Positions 32,276 to 44,022 of a DNA stretch of 64,000 nt are shown in pieces (position 1 is the stretch's first letter; every line of letters begins with the position of its first letter). The position numbers and the translations under genes were made by a program. The notes under the pieces were generated by a model. It saw only the letters and a program-made list of their open reading frames with translations. It was not told the origin of the DNA and did no database searches. This DNA is from Bombyx mori (lineage: Eukaryota > Arthropoda > Insecta > Lepidoptera > Bombycidae). The DNA is taken from assembly GCF_030269925.1 (NCBI RefSeq), contig NC_085120.1:10381501-10445500 (forward strand), read 5' to 3'.

Positions 32276-32607
32276 ATATAATGTAGTCATTATTATTATT
32301 ACGGAAATAATTTAGCAATTTCCAAATGATAATTCTGCATATTTATTTAATTTAAAGGCGATCTATTTACGTTCTATCGTCACGGGGAAGTCTGCCGCCA
32401 CAAAGGCTGCCACAGGTGTCGATCGATGCGACGCGACGCTCCTGCACACGGATCTACGCTATGCACTGATAGACGCCGAAGTTTTAATAAAACTATAATA
32501 GGGGAGTACACACTGTTATTATACAAAGTTAATGTTGTTGGAAATATAAAATAGCAAGGCTACGGACTACGGAATCACCGTAGGTCGGAGTTAGTCTCTA
32601 ATGTGAA
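32276..32607. other. No gene seen
   Basis: Nothing recognised. Confidence 0.45.
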
Positions 32608-33040
32608 GTCGTAGTCGCCTAAAGGATAAGACTTCCGGTGCATTCGTGTTGAAGCGGTGTTCGAATCCCGCAGGCGGGTACCAATTTTTCTAATGAAATA
32701 CGTACTCAACAAATGTTCACGATTGACTTCCACGGTGAAGGAATAACATCGTGTAATAAAAATGAAACCCGCAAAATTATAATTTGCGTAATTACTGGTG
32801 GTAGGGCCTCTTGTGAGTCCGCGCGGGTAGGTACCACCACCCTGCCTATTTATGCCGTGAAGCAGTAATGCGTTTCGGTTTGAAGGGTAGGGCAGCCGTT
32901 GTAACTATACTTGAGACCTTAGAACTTATATCTCAAGGTGGGTGGCGCATTTACGTTGTGGATATCTATGGGCTCCAGTAAACACTTAACACCAAGTGGG
33001 CTGTGAGCTCGTCCAACCATCTAAGCAAAAAAAAAACAAC
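32608..33040 (+). repeat. Bm1 SINE, full length
   Basis: Sense copy. The head 'gtcgcctaaaggataagact' and 'ggtgttcgaatcccgc' has lost part of the usual anticodon-arm region. The complete body and tail 'catctaagcaaaaaaaaaac' follow. Confidence 0.85.
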
Positions 33041-33234
33041 ACTGTTTTTTACAAAGGTAATGTTCTTGAAGATATAAAATAGCAAGACTACATACCACGT
33101 TAGAAACATCGGATGTCGGAGTTATTGTCAAATAACAACGAAACGATGGACGTAAAGATCGATGACGTCATACATGACGCAACTAATGGCGGTGCTGGCG
33201 CCGGAGACAGACATCCGGATATTTTCAGTTTCTC

Positions 33235-33400
33235 TCGCAAATCCTCTCACGCACAGTCCATTCAAGTCTTTTTAGGACGCCTCCACTTCACTCAGGTGGG
33301 CCGTATTCTCGTCTGCCTACGCCGGCAATAAAAAAAAACCGCTTAACACCAGATGGACCGTGAGTTCGTCCACAAACTTAAGCAACAAAAAATAAAAAAT
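33235..33400 (+). repeat. LINE tail followed by a Bm1 tail fragment
   Basis: 'caggtgggccgtattctcgt' with 'cctacgccggcaataaaaa' is a BMC1-like 3' end. Directly after it, 'cgcttaacaccagatggacc' to 'gtccacaaacttaagcaaca' is a short Bm1 3' end. Confidence 0.55.
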
Positions 33401-33739
33401 AAAAACAATGAGTGTTACCAGACTCGTCAAAGTTGGAAATGAGCACATACGGGGGGGTTTTGGGGGTTTTAAGGTGAGAAAATTTGCTAGAGGCTCGTCT
33501 TGACATTGTGATAACTCAGGCTAGAAATTCCTGGCGCATACGAATTAGGAGAGCCGACCACGCCTTAGACAGGAAAAGGAATAGAAGAAGAGAGAAATAG
33601 AGACATTGCGTCAGAGGGCACCTGTAACAGTACCTCAGGGATGTTTCTCCTCATATGATCGACAGATAGTGCTCGTGTACCTTCAAAATGGCGGTAATCG
33701 CAGCGTATAGTGAGCGTTCATGTACACGGAACTGCCAGT
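33401..33739. other. No gene seen
   Basis: The stretch 33470-33610 translates to a basic peptide-like frame ('ARNSWRIRIRRADHALDRKR') that could be a transposon remnant. I cannot assign it. Confidence 0.35.
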
Positions 33740-34309
33740 CTAGCTGACCGGGCAGACTTCGTAGGGCCTCAATCGATAAATGAGTCGTCTATTATCAAAA
33801 GTGGCAATCTGTGCATTTGGACAAAAAAAATTTATTGATATGTCAATACAGATTGATTTGAATATAATCGTCTCCTTCAAAGAATACGCTTCAAAACCTG
33901 CATTAAATAAAGGTTAATACTTAACCTGTTATTTATCTAAGATGTCGTTCAGAAGAGTTTTGTGACTGCCAATGGAATACAAAGTCAATAATTCGTTTTT
34001 CTGATTTACCAATAATTGTCCAAAAGTCACATTGCCGGCTTTGATAATAGTCGACTCAAATAAAAGACCTAAACTTTTGTATAAAATAAACTTAAAACAA
34101 ACAAAAGGAATCCGTCCGACGGGGGACACATGAAAGGAAAAACAAAATCGTTATTTTTATTTGATTCCGAGCATTTTTATATTTATCTACCTTTTAAACC
34201 TTCTCTGGACTTCTACAAATAATTCAAGACCAAAATTATGCAAATCGGTCCAGCTGTTCTCGAGTTTTAGCGAAACTAACGAACAGCAATTCATTTTTAT
34301 ATATATAGA
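33740..34309 (-). mobile_element. Non-autonomous Helitron
   Basis: On the minus strand it starts 'tctatatatataaaaatgaa' and ends 'gtctgcccggtcagctag'. It is the long counterpart of 19729-19938, with an extra internal segment. Confidence 0.72.
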
Positions 34310-34584
34310 TTATAATATTATAAACGTCAAGCGGAAATTTCCACTAACCGGGCCACAGGTGACGATCGATATGACACGATAGTATCCGAGCGATACATCC
34401 ACAATTATCTTTACTACCGATTGTTGTAAAATCGATAAAAGCATAGACAGAATAAAAAACTCGAATCTGAAAGAAGAAATACAGTACTAAATGGACTTTT
34501 AGGTAGTATTTCGTATTACGAATCAGTCCCCGAACACAGACATTATCTAGAATGTTATAATTTATTGGGACATATTCGACAAGG

Positions 34585-34705
34585 AGGTAGGCAGCGGTAT
34601 GGCTCTGCCCCTGGCATTGCTGAAGTCCATGGGCGCCGGTAACCATTCATCATCAAGTGGGCCATATGCTCATCGGCATACACGGGCAATAAATAAAATA
34701 ATCTC
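34585..34705 (+). mobile_element. BMC1-like LINE tail
   Basis: 'gtaggcagcggtatggctct' through 'gtgggccatatgctcatcgg' and 'gggcaataaataaaat'. The sense 3' end only. Confidence 0.65.
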
Positions 34706-35159
34706 GGCCCTGAAACGATAACGAGTTCTCTCTTCTCAATCGATTCAATAACCACATCGATGATTGTAACATTATTAAAAACTAAAGCTACTACTAAAGA
34801 TAAAAATGCAACTAAAGATGAAAAATGACTTAATTCTACTATTCGTCGCCATAAATCCAACTCCGACCGCATACAAATAACCACCGCTGCTTTTTGTTTT
34901 GGGGTCACTATAAGTACCTATACTACGGAACGCGGTGTACAATGTACAGATAATAGATAATGCATATGGGCGCAAACGCCACTATTGGCAATAACTAACT
35001 TAATAATAATAGTTTAGTTTATTCTACGTTATTTTTTATTTAATCGTTAATTTAGTTAATGTTTTATAGAATTGTATTGTATTTTCATTGTAATAGATCT
35101 TATGCAATTAATATAGAAGAGTATCTGCAGAGTAGGCAATAATATTAATAGTAATACTT
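34706..35159. other. No gene seen
   Basis: Nothing recognised. Confidence 0.45.
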
Positions 35160-35398
35160 TTTTTTTTTATTGCATAGATGGGTGGACTAGCTTACAGCCC
35201 ACCTGGGATTAACTGGTTACCGGAGCCCATAGACATCTACAACGTAAATGCTGCCACTCACCTTGAGATATAAGTTCTAAGGTCTCAGTATAGTTACTAC
35301 GGCCGCCCCACCATTCAAACCGAAACGCATTACTGCTTCACGGCAGAAATAGGTGGTGTACCTACACGAGCGAACTCACAAGAGGTCCTACCACCAGT
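35160..35398 (-). repeat. Bm1 SINE, 5'-truncated
   Basis: Antisense body from the T-run to 'gaggtcctaccaccagta', with a short deletion near 35352. Confidence 0.78.
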
Positions 35399-36341
35399 AA
35401 TAAAACGCAAATCATAGGACAAAGAATGGATGGAGTAAAAGAAAAACTAAAAAAAGAAACAAAAAAGTCACTCTATAGCACGTTGCAATTTATATGGAGA
35501 TGTAACCTAAGGAGGATTGACGTCGGTCATAAGACTCATGCCAAGTCCTTATGAGGACATGCTGGGCCCATCCCACGTAATCTGGGATATGTCTCAATAT
35601 ATTTTCCTTGAACATTGAATCGTTTCTCTCCTAATTAAAATCTCTGAGCGCTTTAGGTGCTGGGCACGCATCGATCGTGCAAAACACAAACACACACACA
35701 ATCACAGGGCGTCGCGACCAAGCAAATAAAACAAAATGCAGCCCCCACCCCTGCAGTCTAGTCGCTAGACAACAAAGGGCGGTCTGGCAAACATAGCTAT
35801 GTACCCCATCCAGCAAAATTAGTCCTTAAGACGGCAGTTTTAAGAGCGTAAACAATGTTAATATTATTTTTGTACTGTCCAGGAAGCTATGTAAAGGGAA
35901 GTTTAGACTTAATTGCGTTTACAGATTCATGGTGCAATGATCGCTTTGAGTCAAATCGTGATATCATCATATTGGACCACACACTCTTGTAGAGATCTTG
36001 GTCTTTATTCGGTTGAGTCAGGGGTAAGTATTGCTTATCCCACGACGTCCCGCCCTTCCTGGTGCACTCATGCTCGTGCATAACACAACAGCGATTTCAT
36101 TAGGTGCATCCACAATTGATTAATTGGTCACGGATATACTATTAAAGTTTAATTTGTCTAAATATTAGCTCAGGGCGAGCCCGATTAAAACGATCCCGCC
36201 TATTTCTGCAGCTAAACAGTCACACGTTTCAGTTCCAAAGGGGCAACAGACGTTATACAATTCAATTGAGATTTCGACCTACCGTCTCATCGTACGTGAC
36301 GTCAGTCTGTGAGCACAGGTACCTAAGTACTTAATGCCAGA
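35399..36341. other. No gene seen
   Basis: About 35410-35600 may be a decayed LINE C-terminus. The rest is unrecognised. Confidence 0.35.
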
Positions 36342-36478
36342 TATTTTTTTTTATTGCTTAGATGGATTACAACGACTGCCCCACCCTTCAAACCGAAACA
36401 CATCACTGCTTCACGGCAGAAATAGACATGGTGGTGGTACCCACCCGCGCGGACTCACGAGAGGTCCTACCACCAGTA
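36342..36478 (-). repeat. Bm1 SINE with a large internal deletion
   Basis: The tail 'tttattgcttagatgg' jumps directly to 'attacaacgactgccccacc' and ends 'gtcctaccaccagta'. The central 130-140 bases are missing. Confidence 0.75.
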
Positions 36479-36629
36479 AGATGGACGGTAAGCTTCAGGA
36501 AATGATTGTTAATGAACAATGAGGAGAGTACATCTATTTCGTCAGATCAGAAAACGTCCGGTTGTATGTTCAAGGTCCTGCAGTTCTCGAGGTTCCACAT
36601 ACTCTCGCAGAGCAAGGCGAATAGAGGTA

Positions 36630-36880
36630 TCTCTTTTATTTATTTATTGGTTAGATGGGTGGTCGAGCTCACAGCCCACCTGGTGTTAAGTGGTTACTGG
36701 AGCCCAAAAACATCTATAACGTAAATGCGCCACCCCCCTGGAGACATTAGTTCTAAGGTCTCAAGTATAGTTACAACGGCTGCCCCACCCTTCAAACCGA
36801 AACGCATTACTGCTTCACGGCAGAAATAGGCAGGGTGGAGGTACCTACCCGTGAGGACTCCAAGAGGTCCTACCACCAGT
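36630..36880 (-). repeat. Bm1 SINE, 5'-truncated
   Basis: Antisense body from 'ttattggttagatgggtggt' to 'gaggtcctaccaccagta'. Confidence 0.8.
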
Positions 36881-37283
36881 AAAAAAGATCAATTTCAGAT
36901 AACTGCGCCACTGTAGTAAGCAAGTAGCATTCAGCAATAACTTGGCCTGCCTAGTTTCAGTGGTAACTGTAGGCCATAGACTTCAACAATGTAAATGCCG
37001 CCACCCACCATCAGACATCTAAATCTCGGTTCTATAGTATAACGGTTACATCAGCACTAAGTCTCAGTTCTATCCGGCTACATCCATCAATCTCATCGAG
37101 TCATCTATCAACATCACTGCTTCGCGTCAGTAACAGGCAGAGTGGTGGTGCCTACCCGTGCAGACTTACAAAACGTTCTACCACCAGTAATTGCGCAAAT
37201 TTAAATTTTTGCCTGTTTATTATCACACGACGTTATTTCTTCGTCGTGGAAGTCATCTGTGGACATGCGCTAAGTACGTGCTT

Positions 37284-37685
37284 CTGTGACCCGGCCCCCT
37301 AAGAGCTTGGAGTCTCACCCGCTTTGTGCGGGGAGGGACCCAGACATAGGGCGGCGTGCTTTGCACACTCGCACGCAGTAGGAAGCCGGGTGATGTTAGA
37401 CCACGTTCCCCCGACCGCTCCGGGGGAAGGTGTAGAGCGGCGCTATTCAGGGCGGGCTCTCGGCTTCGGCTTGCCGACCGAGGGAACCGGTGGTCGTGTC
37501 GTAGTCCGACATCTGTGGGACGGCGGGATGGATGTAATATGCTCTGCGTCAACCCTGTCCCGCTGTCTAAACCCTGACTAGGCTCCAGCCCGGTCTGTGG
37601 TAGGGCGCCGGCTATGAGCGGCACGAGTTTTTAGTAAGATTCAACTCCCACATGCGATCCAGCGATTTTCTCCTATGGTAAACTG
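37284..37685 (-). mobile_element. GC-rich insertion of unknown type
   Basis: 402 bp of GC-rich DNA flanked by the 7-bp duplication 'cgtgctt' (37277-37283 and 37686-37692), sitting in an old SINE. A 123-codon frame on the minus strand and an 85-codon frame on the plus strand show no known motif. It is possibly a 5'-truncated LINE piece or a retroposed transcript; it has no poly(A). Confidence 0.55.
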
Positions 37686-37714
37686 CGTGCTTTATTACAA
37701 AAATTGGTACCTGT

Positions 37715-37883
37715 GTGCTTAGTGCGAGTTTTGTAACGTTCTCGATGGCGTAAAAGGTAACTCAAATTTGTATGCAGTTGGAACGGCGCTCTTAACGGCG
37801 AATGTAAGCAAACGTTCTAACTCCATACAAATTTGTGTTAACTTTTACGCTATCGAGAGCGTTAAAAAACTCGCACTAAGCAC
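37715..37883. mobile_element. Palindromic MITE, copy 1
   Basis: A 169-bp element whose ends 'gtgcttagtgcgag' and, reversed, 'gtgcttagtgcgag' extend into roughly 58-bp inverted repeats ('cgttctcgatggcgtaaaag' against 'cgctctcgatagcgtaaaag'). It is inserted in the tRNA-like head of a SINE. Its target duplication is not clear. Confidence 0.8.
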
Positions 37884-37955
37884 TATGCCTGCGGTTTTCG
37901 AACACCGGCACAGTCGAATCGGTCGATGCGAATGCACTGGACGAGTTAACCTCAA

Positions 37956-38945
37956 GGGGTTATACAAGCAACAACGAACTAACATCAGCTCTAACAAGGC
38001 CTGTTCCTGTCATAAGCTTAACACACACAAAGCGCGGATTATGTTCAGAAGAGACTACATAAAGTGGTTTTACTGTAATTGAAAACTAACCAAGAAAGAT
38101 TAATTCGCATTCGACAGACCGATCTTTCGATTCAAAGAACTGCGAACTATTCATCAGAACGGAACAATTGCAGTAATTAAACCTAGCAAACAGAAAGAAG
38201 TTGGTTCGTTAAAATCGGTCGACGGTCGGAATGAAATATCAACTTTTTCCTTACGAATTGTAAAATCTTTCATTACAGGGTAACGGGGACGTACTCAGCG
38301 GGGGTGTCTTCGGAAACGATTAGATAGATTAAGTTGAATAGCGCTGATTTTAATTGCAGTTCCATGTCGATTAAAAACAAATCGATTAAAAACATCGAAG
38401 TGTTTATGCTAATACCAAATAAAACGCACCTTTATAATAAATAATAATAAGATAAATGTCGCGTGTTAAGCTAAATATCGCTTAAACCAAATAACCTGTC
38501 ACCCTTCGACATGAAGTCGTATCGTTTTATACGAATATATCTTCTTTGCACTCAAGCTCCGGTAGCAGAGAGACGGTAACAAAAGAAGAATAACATGGGT
38601 ATGCCCATCGACCAGAGTACGGTAGTAAAAGGAAGGTATGTTTTTATTGAACAATCTCAAAGTGCGGGCCACATCGAAACGTCTAGATGCGGCCTTCGGG
38701 ACAGACACTGACTGTCCGGGGTCGACGTTTTTGAGTGGGTGCTAATTGCTTCCTTGGTGTAAAGGCTCTTGCTTCCTATGATTCCTCCGACATTTTTCTC
38801 TGAAAGCCTTAAATCTATTTAAAGACTGACGAGTCCGACACATTTTCGCTCCGTTTCCGAGCTTGTTTCGCAAATCCCGTCAAGATATTTGGGTTCTATT
38901 TAATGAAACAAAAATGTTTAAAACAAACTTCGTTTTTTTTACAAA
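37956..38945. other. No gene seen
   Basis: Nothing recognised. Short frames only. Confidence 0.45.
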
Positions 38946-39270
38946 CCTTACCAGATATTATTATAAGGAACGAGTAAATCAGAGGCAGTATGAAAGTAGC
39001 CTCAATGATTGATAAATTAAAGAACGGACCGTTAGCGTGGTATGGACATGTGATGCGTAGAGAGGAGATGTATGTGACTAGGAGATGTATGGAAATGGTA
39101 GTGCAAGGTAGAGGAGGAAGAGGTCGATCGAAGACATGGATGGAGTGTGAGAATGACGATATGAGAGATAGAGGAGTAAGTATTGAGATGACGGCTGATA
39201 GAGGAGAATGGAATAGAAAAACTCGCCGTGCCGACCCCACCTAGTGGGATAAGAAGAAAAAGAAGAATAA
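38946..39270 (+). pseudogene. RTE-like LINE C-terminus
   Basis: The frame at 38990-39244 encodes 'LKNGPLAWYGHVMRREE', 'GRGGRGRSKTWMECENDDM' and 'DRGEWNRKTRRADPT', the end of an RTE-like polyprotein, followed by a stop and an AAG-rich tail. It is a different subfamily from 6237-6650. Confidence 0.7.
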
Positions 39271-39520
39271 GAACTTCTTCTATATTGTTCCCTCACTGTT
39301 GAAGATCGCGACCACATGTGACGTTCTTCCACTGTGTTCGATCATGGGCGGCATGGACCGCATGTTACAGACTACCACCAAGTGCTTCTCTTACTAGATC
39401 TGACCATCTGGCTAGTGTTCTGCCCACGGCGCGCTTGCCCTCTATGCGACCCGTTATTATGAGCTTCTCTAATTCATGTCTGGGAGACTGCATGATGTGT
39501 CCGAAAAAGCTCATAACACG
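39271..39520 (-). pseudogene. LINE reverse transcriptase C-terminus
   Basis: On the minus strand: 'FGHIMQSPRHELEKLIITG', 'GKRAVGRTLARWSDLVREA', then a stop within 'AHDRTQWKNV'. This is typical of the end of a lepidopteran LINE polyprotein, tail-to-tail with the preceding fragment. Confidence 0.6.
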
Positions 39521-40650
39521 TTTGTATAGTTACGCTGTTGTCTTGGCGGAAAGAACAAACAAGACAATCACAGCTACCGTTGGGGTGTGAGAGAATATAT
39601 CGTGCCAGTAACTCCGTAAATTCGCATATTTTGAAGTTCACCAGCCATTCACACATAGGATGGATGTTTATTTCAAAGTATCTACTCGATAATCTTCACG
39701 GTGATTCAACTGCTTCGGATACATTTTTTTTTTTTTATTAACAGATGTTTAGTGTTTATTATGAGTAGAATTACTTTCATAACATTATAAATTAGATTAG
39801 TTTTCGTTCTATTATTATTTTATGCTATAGTTAGTTGTATGGAAAATTGTGTACTTAGCATATTTATATATCTTGATTAGTCGTGCGCACATGCTTATGT
39901 TACAATTTATTACCCAGATTATTTACTTGTCGTTCGTTATTGTGCATCTCTTTTTTCTTAGCTCGTAATGTGTATTGTGCGTCTAATAAATAAAAAAGAA
40001 AAAAATACTTATTATTTAGTGATTTTTATTTTTTATTGCATAGGTGGGTGGATGAGCTAGTTAGATCGGTCAGTTTAAAGTATAGGTATATCTGATCGTT
40101 AGTAGATGATACGTGTATGTGTATAAAGCAATAAGTAAATTTTTACAAAATAATATTAAAATATACAAAATATTACTGAAACGGATTTCCCAATTATTAC
40201 AGGCCCGTAATCGGTAGGACGTCGACGAAATACATTTCAATTTATCAATATTAATGTTTCTCGATTGGCCGAAATTCGATTATGAACACTCCTACCTCAA
40301 GATTTAGTAATTTTGTACATTAAATTTTCATTTAAGTTTTGTTATCAATATTCTTCCTCGTAAAGATGGAAAAAAACTGTATGCTTTTTCGAAACAATTA
40401 TCAGTAGACACAAAGCAAAACAAATAATATCTTAAGTAAAATAATAAACATGCTTAAAAAGCAAACCGAAATGACAATTAATTTCACATTTTTTATCCTG
40501 TTAGCACTTGTCTAAATATTGGAGCGATTTGATAATATTATTGTATTGTCATCGATCATTGATGTGTGTGCAAATATTCAAGTTAATCGGGCGTCTTTCT
40601 GTCGGTGAAAACGACGCTTAAATATTCTGTTATATATACAAATAAACGTA
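39521..40650. other. No gene seen; tiny Bm1 fragment
   Basis: 40027-40058 is an antisense Bm1 3' scrap ('ttattgcataggtgggtgga'). Otherwise AT-rich and unrecognised. Confidence 0.45.
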
Positions 40651-40654
40651 TATT

Positions 40655-40975
40655 CATATCATCATTCTCCTGCCCTTCTCCCAGTCACTTGGGGTCGGCG
40701 CAATATGTTGTCTTTCACGTAATCCATCCATTTCTTCTTAGGTCTACCTCTTCCTTTATATCCTTCCACATTCATAGTTAACACTCTCTTACCAACCTCA
40801 TTTTCATTTCGTCTCATCACATGTCCATACCATCCCAAACGCGCACTTCTCAGGTACTCTGTCACAGGTGCCACTTTCAGACTTCCTCTAACATATTCAT
40901 TCCGTATTCTATCCATTCTCGTTACTCCACACATCCATCGTAACATTCACATCTCGGCTGCATGCAATCACCTTT
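40655..40975 (-). mobile_element. RTE-type LINE, 5'-truncated
   Basis: Minus-strand 'LRWMCGVTRMDRIRNEY', 'RLGWYGHVMRRNENEVGK' and 'GRGRPKKKWMDYVKD', with tail 'atcatcattctcctgccctt' on the plus strand. Possible target duplication 'gtatattcatat'/'gtatatttatat' (one mismatch). Confidence 0.75.
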
Positions 40976-41523
40976 CATCCGTACACGTATATAAATGTAT
41001 ATTTATATAAAACTAATAAAAGCCTGTTAAAAAAGAAGAAAACTGGCCGATAAACCGAGAAAAAAGCAACTGAACGGTTATGTTTTTGTCTATTCGTGAA
41101 TCAGTACCACTTATTTGACCGCAATATTCCGGAAAACAATATGCTTTTATGAGATTTAATACCCGACTCTGGCCACATTGAAGTGAACAGTCTCTATATT
41201 TTTTGTTCACTAAGTAATAATTAAACACAAATTTATTTCAGTGTGCAATTTTCTAATGTATTTCAGTGGCAATGATTTGTATTTGGAATATTCAAAGACC
41301 TTCTTAGGTCTTTTTAGTTGTTCAAACGTGTTTTTCTTGCTAGATTTTTCAAAAATAACCTCGTACAAAAATGTTTCGAAATAAATGTGAGTTGTGGGGG
41401 GAAAATCGTCGAAAACTTTAGTGAGTTCTTTTTAGGTTATGCGGCTTACAAGCGAGACGACTTTTGTTTTGTAAGCTATAATATTAAGCTGGTAATTGAA
41501 GACTGAGGTCTTTTCTGTTTTCT
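40976..41523. other. No gene seen
   Basis: Nothing recognised. Confidence 0.45.
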
Positions 41524-41891
41524 TGTGGGCTTCGTAAAAAAGCTTTCATAGCAAAGCAAGCGTAGCGAAAGTTTGCGAGCCCCTTGCATGAACCCCAAAA
41601 AGTGCAGGAGGACCACACCCTGCTTTGATCAGTGAGCCCATGTAACTTAGCCGGCAGCAAGCTAGGCTGTATTACGGACCGCTCTCGCATTAGCCACCCG
41701 AGGGACGCTCTCTATACGCCGTGAGGGCCAGCGCAAGTAGCATGTAGGACCTTGTAATGTGTAAGCATTCAAGTATGTATACAGCCTTATTTAAAGTGCT
41801 TCTTCAGCACTACTGTCTTACTGTCTTGTAACTAAATACATATTTTACACAATAAACCGAACCTTCAAACTGAATGGACGTATTATTTACA
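41524..41891 (+). other. Possible solo LTR
   Basis: A 368-bp block starting TGTGGG and ending TTTACA. It is more GC-rich than its surroundings and has an AATAAA-like signal near its end. No flanking duplication or partner LTR was found, so this is only a suggestion. Confidence 0.25.
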
Positions 41892-41919
41892 CTCTGCTAA
41901 TCCATCGTGACCAGACCAC

Positions 41920-42135
41920 ACCACAACCTCTTGTGAGTCCGTACAGGTAGGTACCACCACCCCGCCTATTTCTGCCGTGAAGCAGTAATGCGTTTCGGCT
42001 TGAAGGGTGGGGCAGCCGTTGTTACTATATCTCAAGGTGAGTGGCGCATTTACGTTGCAGATGTCTACGGGCCAGTCACCACTTATCGTCAGGCGGGCTG
42101 TAAGCTCGTCCACCCATTTAAGCAATAAAAAATAA
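41920..42135 (+). repeat. Bm1 SINE, truncated with deletion
   Basis: Sense body from 'aacctcttgtgagtccgtac' to 'gtccacccatttaagcaata', lacking the segment around 'gagaccttagaac'. Confidence 0.78.
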
Positions 42136-42377
42136 TAGTGAGGGAACAGGATCGGGCGATGAAACGGGTGTAGTGGAGGGACGCCGCCGCCGCCGCCGCT
42201 GTGGAAAGAGATCTTCGTGAGCTCCAACTGCCTGACAGATATGGTGATGCACAGCGCCGGGATGAATGGCAGCGCTTATTGTTAAAGACCAAAACCCACT
42301 GCGGGGTCATAGAGCCAGCGCAGTAGTAATATTAGTCATTGAAGACTGAACTGATTTAGTGAATCACACATTTTAGA
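42136..42377. other. Unassigned, with short GCC repeat
   Basis: Contains 'gccgccgccgccgccgct' (about 42183-42200) in a short open frame ending near 42327 ('LRELQLPDRYGDAQRR'). It is perhaps a transposon or exon remnant; I cannot identify it. Confidence 0.3.
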
Positions 42378-42475
42378 ATGCCCCTGGCATTGCTGACGTC
42401 CATGAGCGACGGTAACCACTCACCATCAGGTGGGCCGTATGCTCGGCTACCTATACGGCAATAAAAAAAACATTT
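42378..42475 (+). mobile_element. BMC1-like LINE tail
   Basis: 'cccctggcattgctgacgtc' to 'aggtgggccgtatgctcggc' and 'atacggcaataaaaaaaac'. Confidence 0.65.
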
Positions 42476-42559
42476 TCTTCCGTCGTGTGTGCACGCACGG
42501 TCCACATCAGAGATACTGGCCACCATGGACGTCAGCAATGACACAGTGCAAGTTGTTCG

Positions 42560-42657
42560 TGGTGACGTGCTAAGTAGGTATTTCCTTAGAAAAATCAGTA
42601 GTACCTGCCATCGGGATTTCAACACAAACTCTTTAATGCTTCAGACCACGACGACTT
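42560..42657 (-). repeat. Bm1 SINE head fragment
   Basis: Antisense 'gtgctaagtaggtatttcct' to 'cagaccacgacgacttcat': the tRNA-like head and adjoining body only, diverged. Confidence 0.6.
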
Positions 42658-42659
42658 CA

Positions 42660-43615
42660 TAGGAAGTTATCCGACTTAATGTCGTTGATGTCGAGAGACA
42701 TATTATATTCAATAAATTCGGTCGCCATGACCGATGCGCAAACGCACGGACAACGAGCAATATTAACATTATCAATTATCAGAAAAAAAATTTATCAATA
42801 AAGCTTAATAATTCTTCTTAATCCAATTCCGTCCCAGCGACGACTTCACAGTTCTTCACCGGTGTATCTTTTCAAGAGTTTGTAATTAAAAATCTTGAAA
42901 GTCAATTAAACTTGGCCACGAGGTACGCCCCCGGCTTGACTTTGGATTGAAATCGTAATGAATCGTGGAAAAACCAAACTTCTACAGCGCGAACGAGAAG
43001 TACTCAAACTAACTTTGAGGGTTATTGTGATTAAACGGATATTGATTTTTTAATATATTTTTCCTTACCTCTTTAAAAACGCCCTTATGTTTCCTTAAGA
43101 AAGAATTACATTAAGTGTTTATTACTAAAACTCTCAATTATAATTCAAAACGGTTTCACGACTTAAACTTAAAATTAGTGTCCACGCAACTAAACGAACA
43201 TAAAAGAATTTCGTTTTTTCTAAAATAACGTGCTATATTTACAAAAAAAAATGCCCTATAATAATATATTCTCTCATACTCTTCAGCTCATAAATCATCA
43301 TTCTGCAAAATACCATATCTAATTATGAAAAACTCCGTTGTAGAATGAAAATAGGACAGCACGCAGTAAATTGTTCGCAAAACTGGTACAGCGCCATCTG
43401 TTGATTACACGAAATATCGGTAGAGATGCCATCTAGCGGTTAGATAAGGAAAACATTGTATCGAGATTATTATTGGCCGTAATCGAAGTAATTTATTACA
43501 AATAATAAAATAATATATTTATTTTAAGTTAAATGTTATAATTTTAATGTCGTCGTAGTAAAGACACAGTACGCGAGGAATGGCGTCTTGTAAAGCGCAC
43601 CACCACACGACCAGT
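42660..43615. other. No gene seen
   Basis: Nothing recognised. Confidence 0.45.
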
Positions 43616-43784
43616 ATGCTTAGTGCGAGTTTTTTAACGTTCTCGATAGCGTAAAAGTTAACTTAAATTTGTATGCAGTTGGAACAACGCCCCTAGCTGC
43701 AAATATAGACATACGCTCCAAGTACATACAAATTTGAACTAATTTTTATGCTATCGCGAACGTCAAAAAAATCGCATTAAGCAC
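43616..43784. mobile_element. Palindromic MITE, copy 2
   Basis: Same family and same length (169 bp) as 37715-37883: left 'tgcttagtgcgagtttttta', right reversed 'gtgcttaatgcgattttttt', with the shared middle 'gtatgcagttggaac'. Confidence 0.8.
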
Positions 43785-43904
43785 ACTGACGACCACGACC
43801 ACTCTGCCGAGAGTTCAAAGGAGGTAAGACATACAAATAAAAAAAAAACACGATGTACTCGTATCGAATGTGCCATTTTTCAAATCCCGCTGCTAGCAAT
43901 ATTC

Positions 43905-44022
43905 ATTATAAAAAATTTCATTACAAAATTTGGTACTAGCCTGCGGGTTTTGAACACCACTACAGTCGTATCATTCGATAAGAATGCAGAGGGCGCCTTA
44001 TCATTTAGGCCATGAAGACGTC
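43905..44022 (-). repeat. Bm1 SINE head fragment
   Basis: Antisense 'aaaatttggtactagcctgc' through 'gccttatcatttaggccatg': tRNA-like head remnant. Confidence 0.6.

Larger units (their letters stand above)
36940..37955 (-). repeat. Old full-length Bm1-like SINE with two insertions
   Basis: A diverged antisense Bm1: 'catagacttcaacaatgtaa', 'cctacccgtgcagacttaca', 'cgtcgtggaagtcatctgtg', 'aaaaattggtacctg', then the tRNA-like head ('gcctgcggttttcgaacacc'). It is split by a GC-rich insert (37284-37685) and a palindromic MITE (37715-37883). Confidence 0.65.

Noticed and set aside
37253..37624. 123-codon minus-strand protein gene in the GC-rich insert
   Set aside because: Long frames are expected by chance in GC-rich DNA, comparable frames occur on the other strand, and there is no motif.
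41524..41891. Full LTR retrotransposon
   Set aside because: Only one LTR-like block, without duplications or coding region. Kept only as a weak solo-LTR suggestion.
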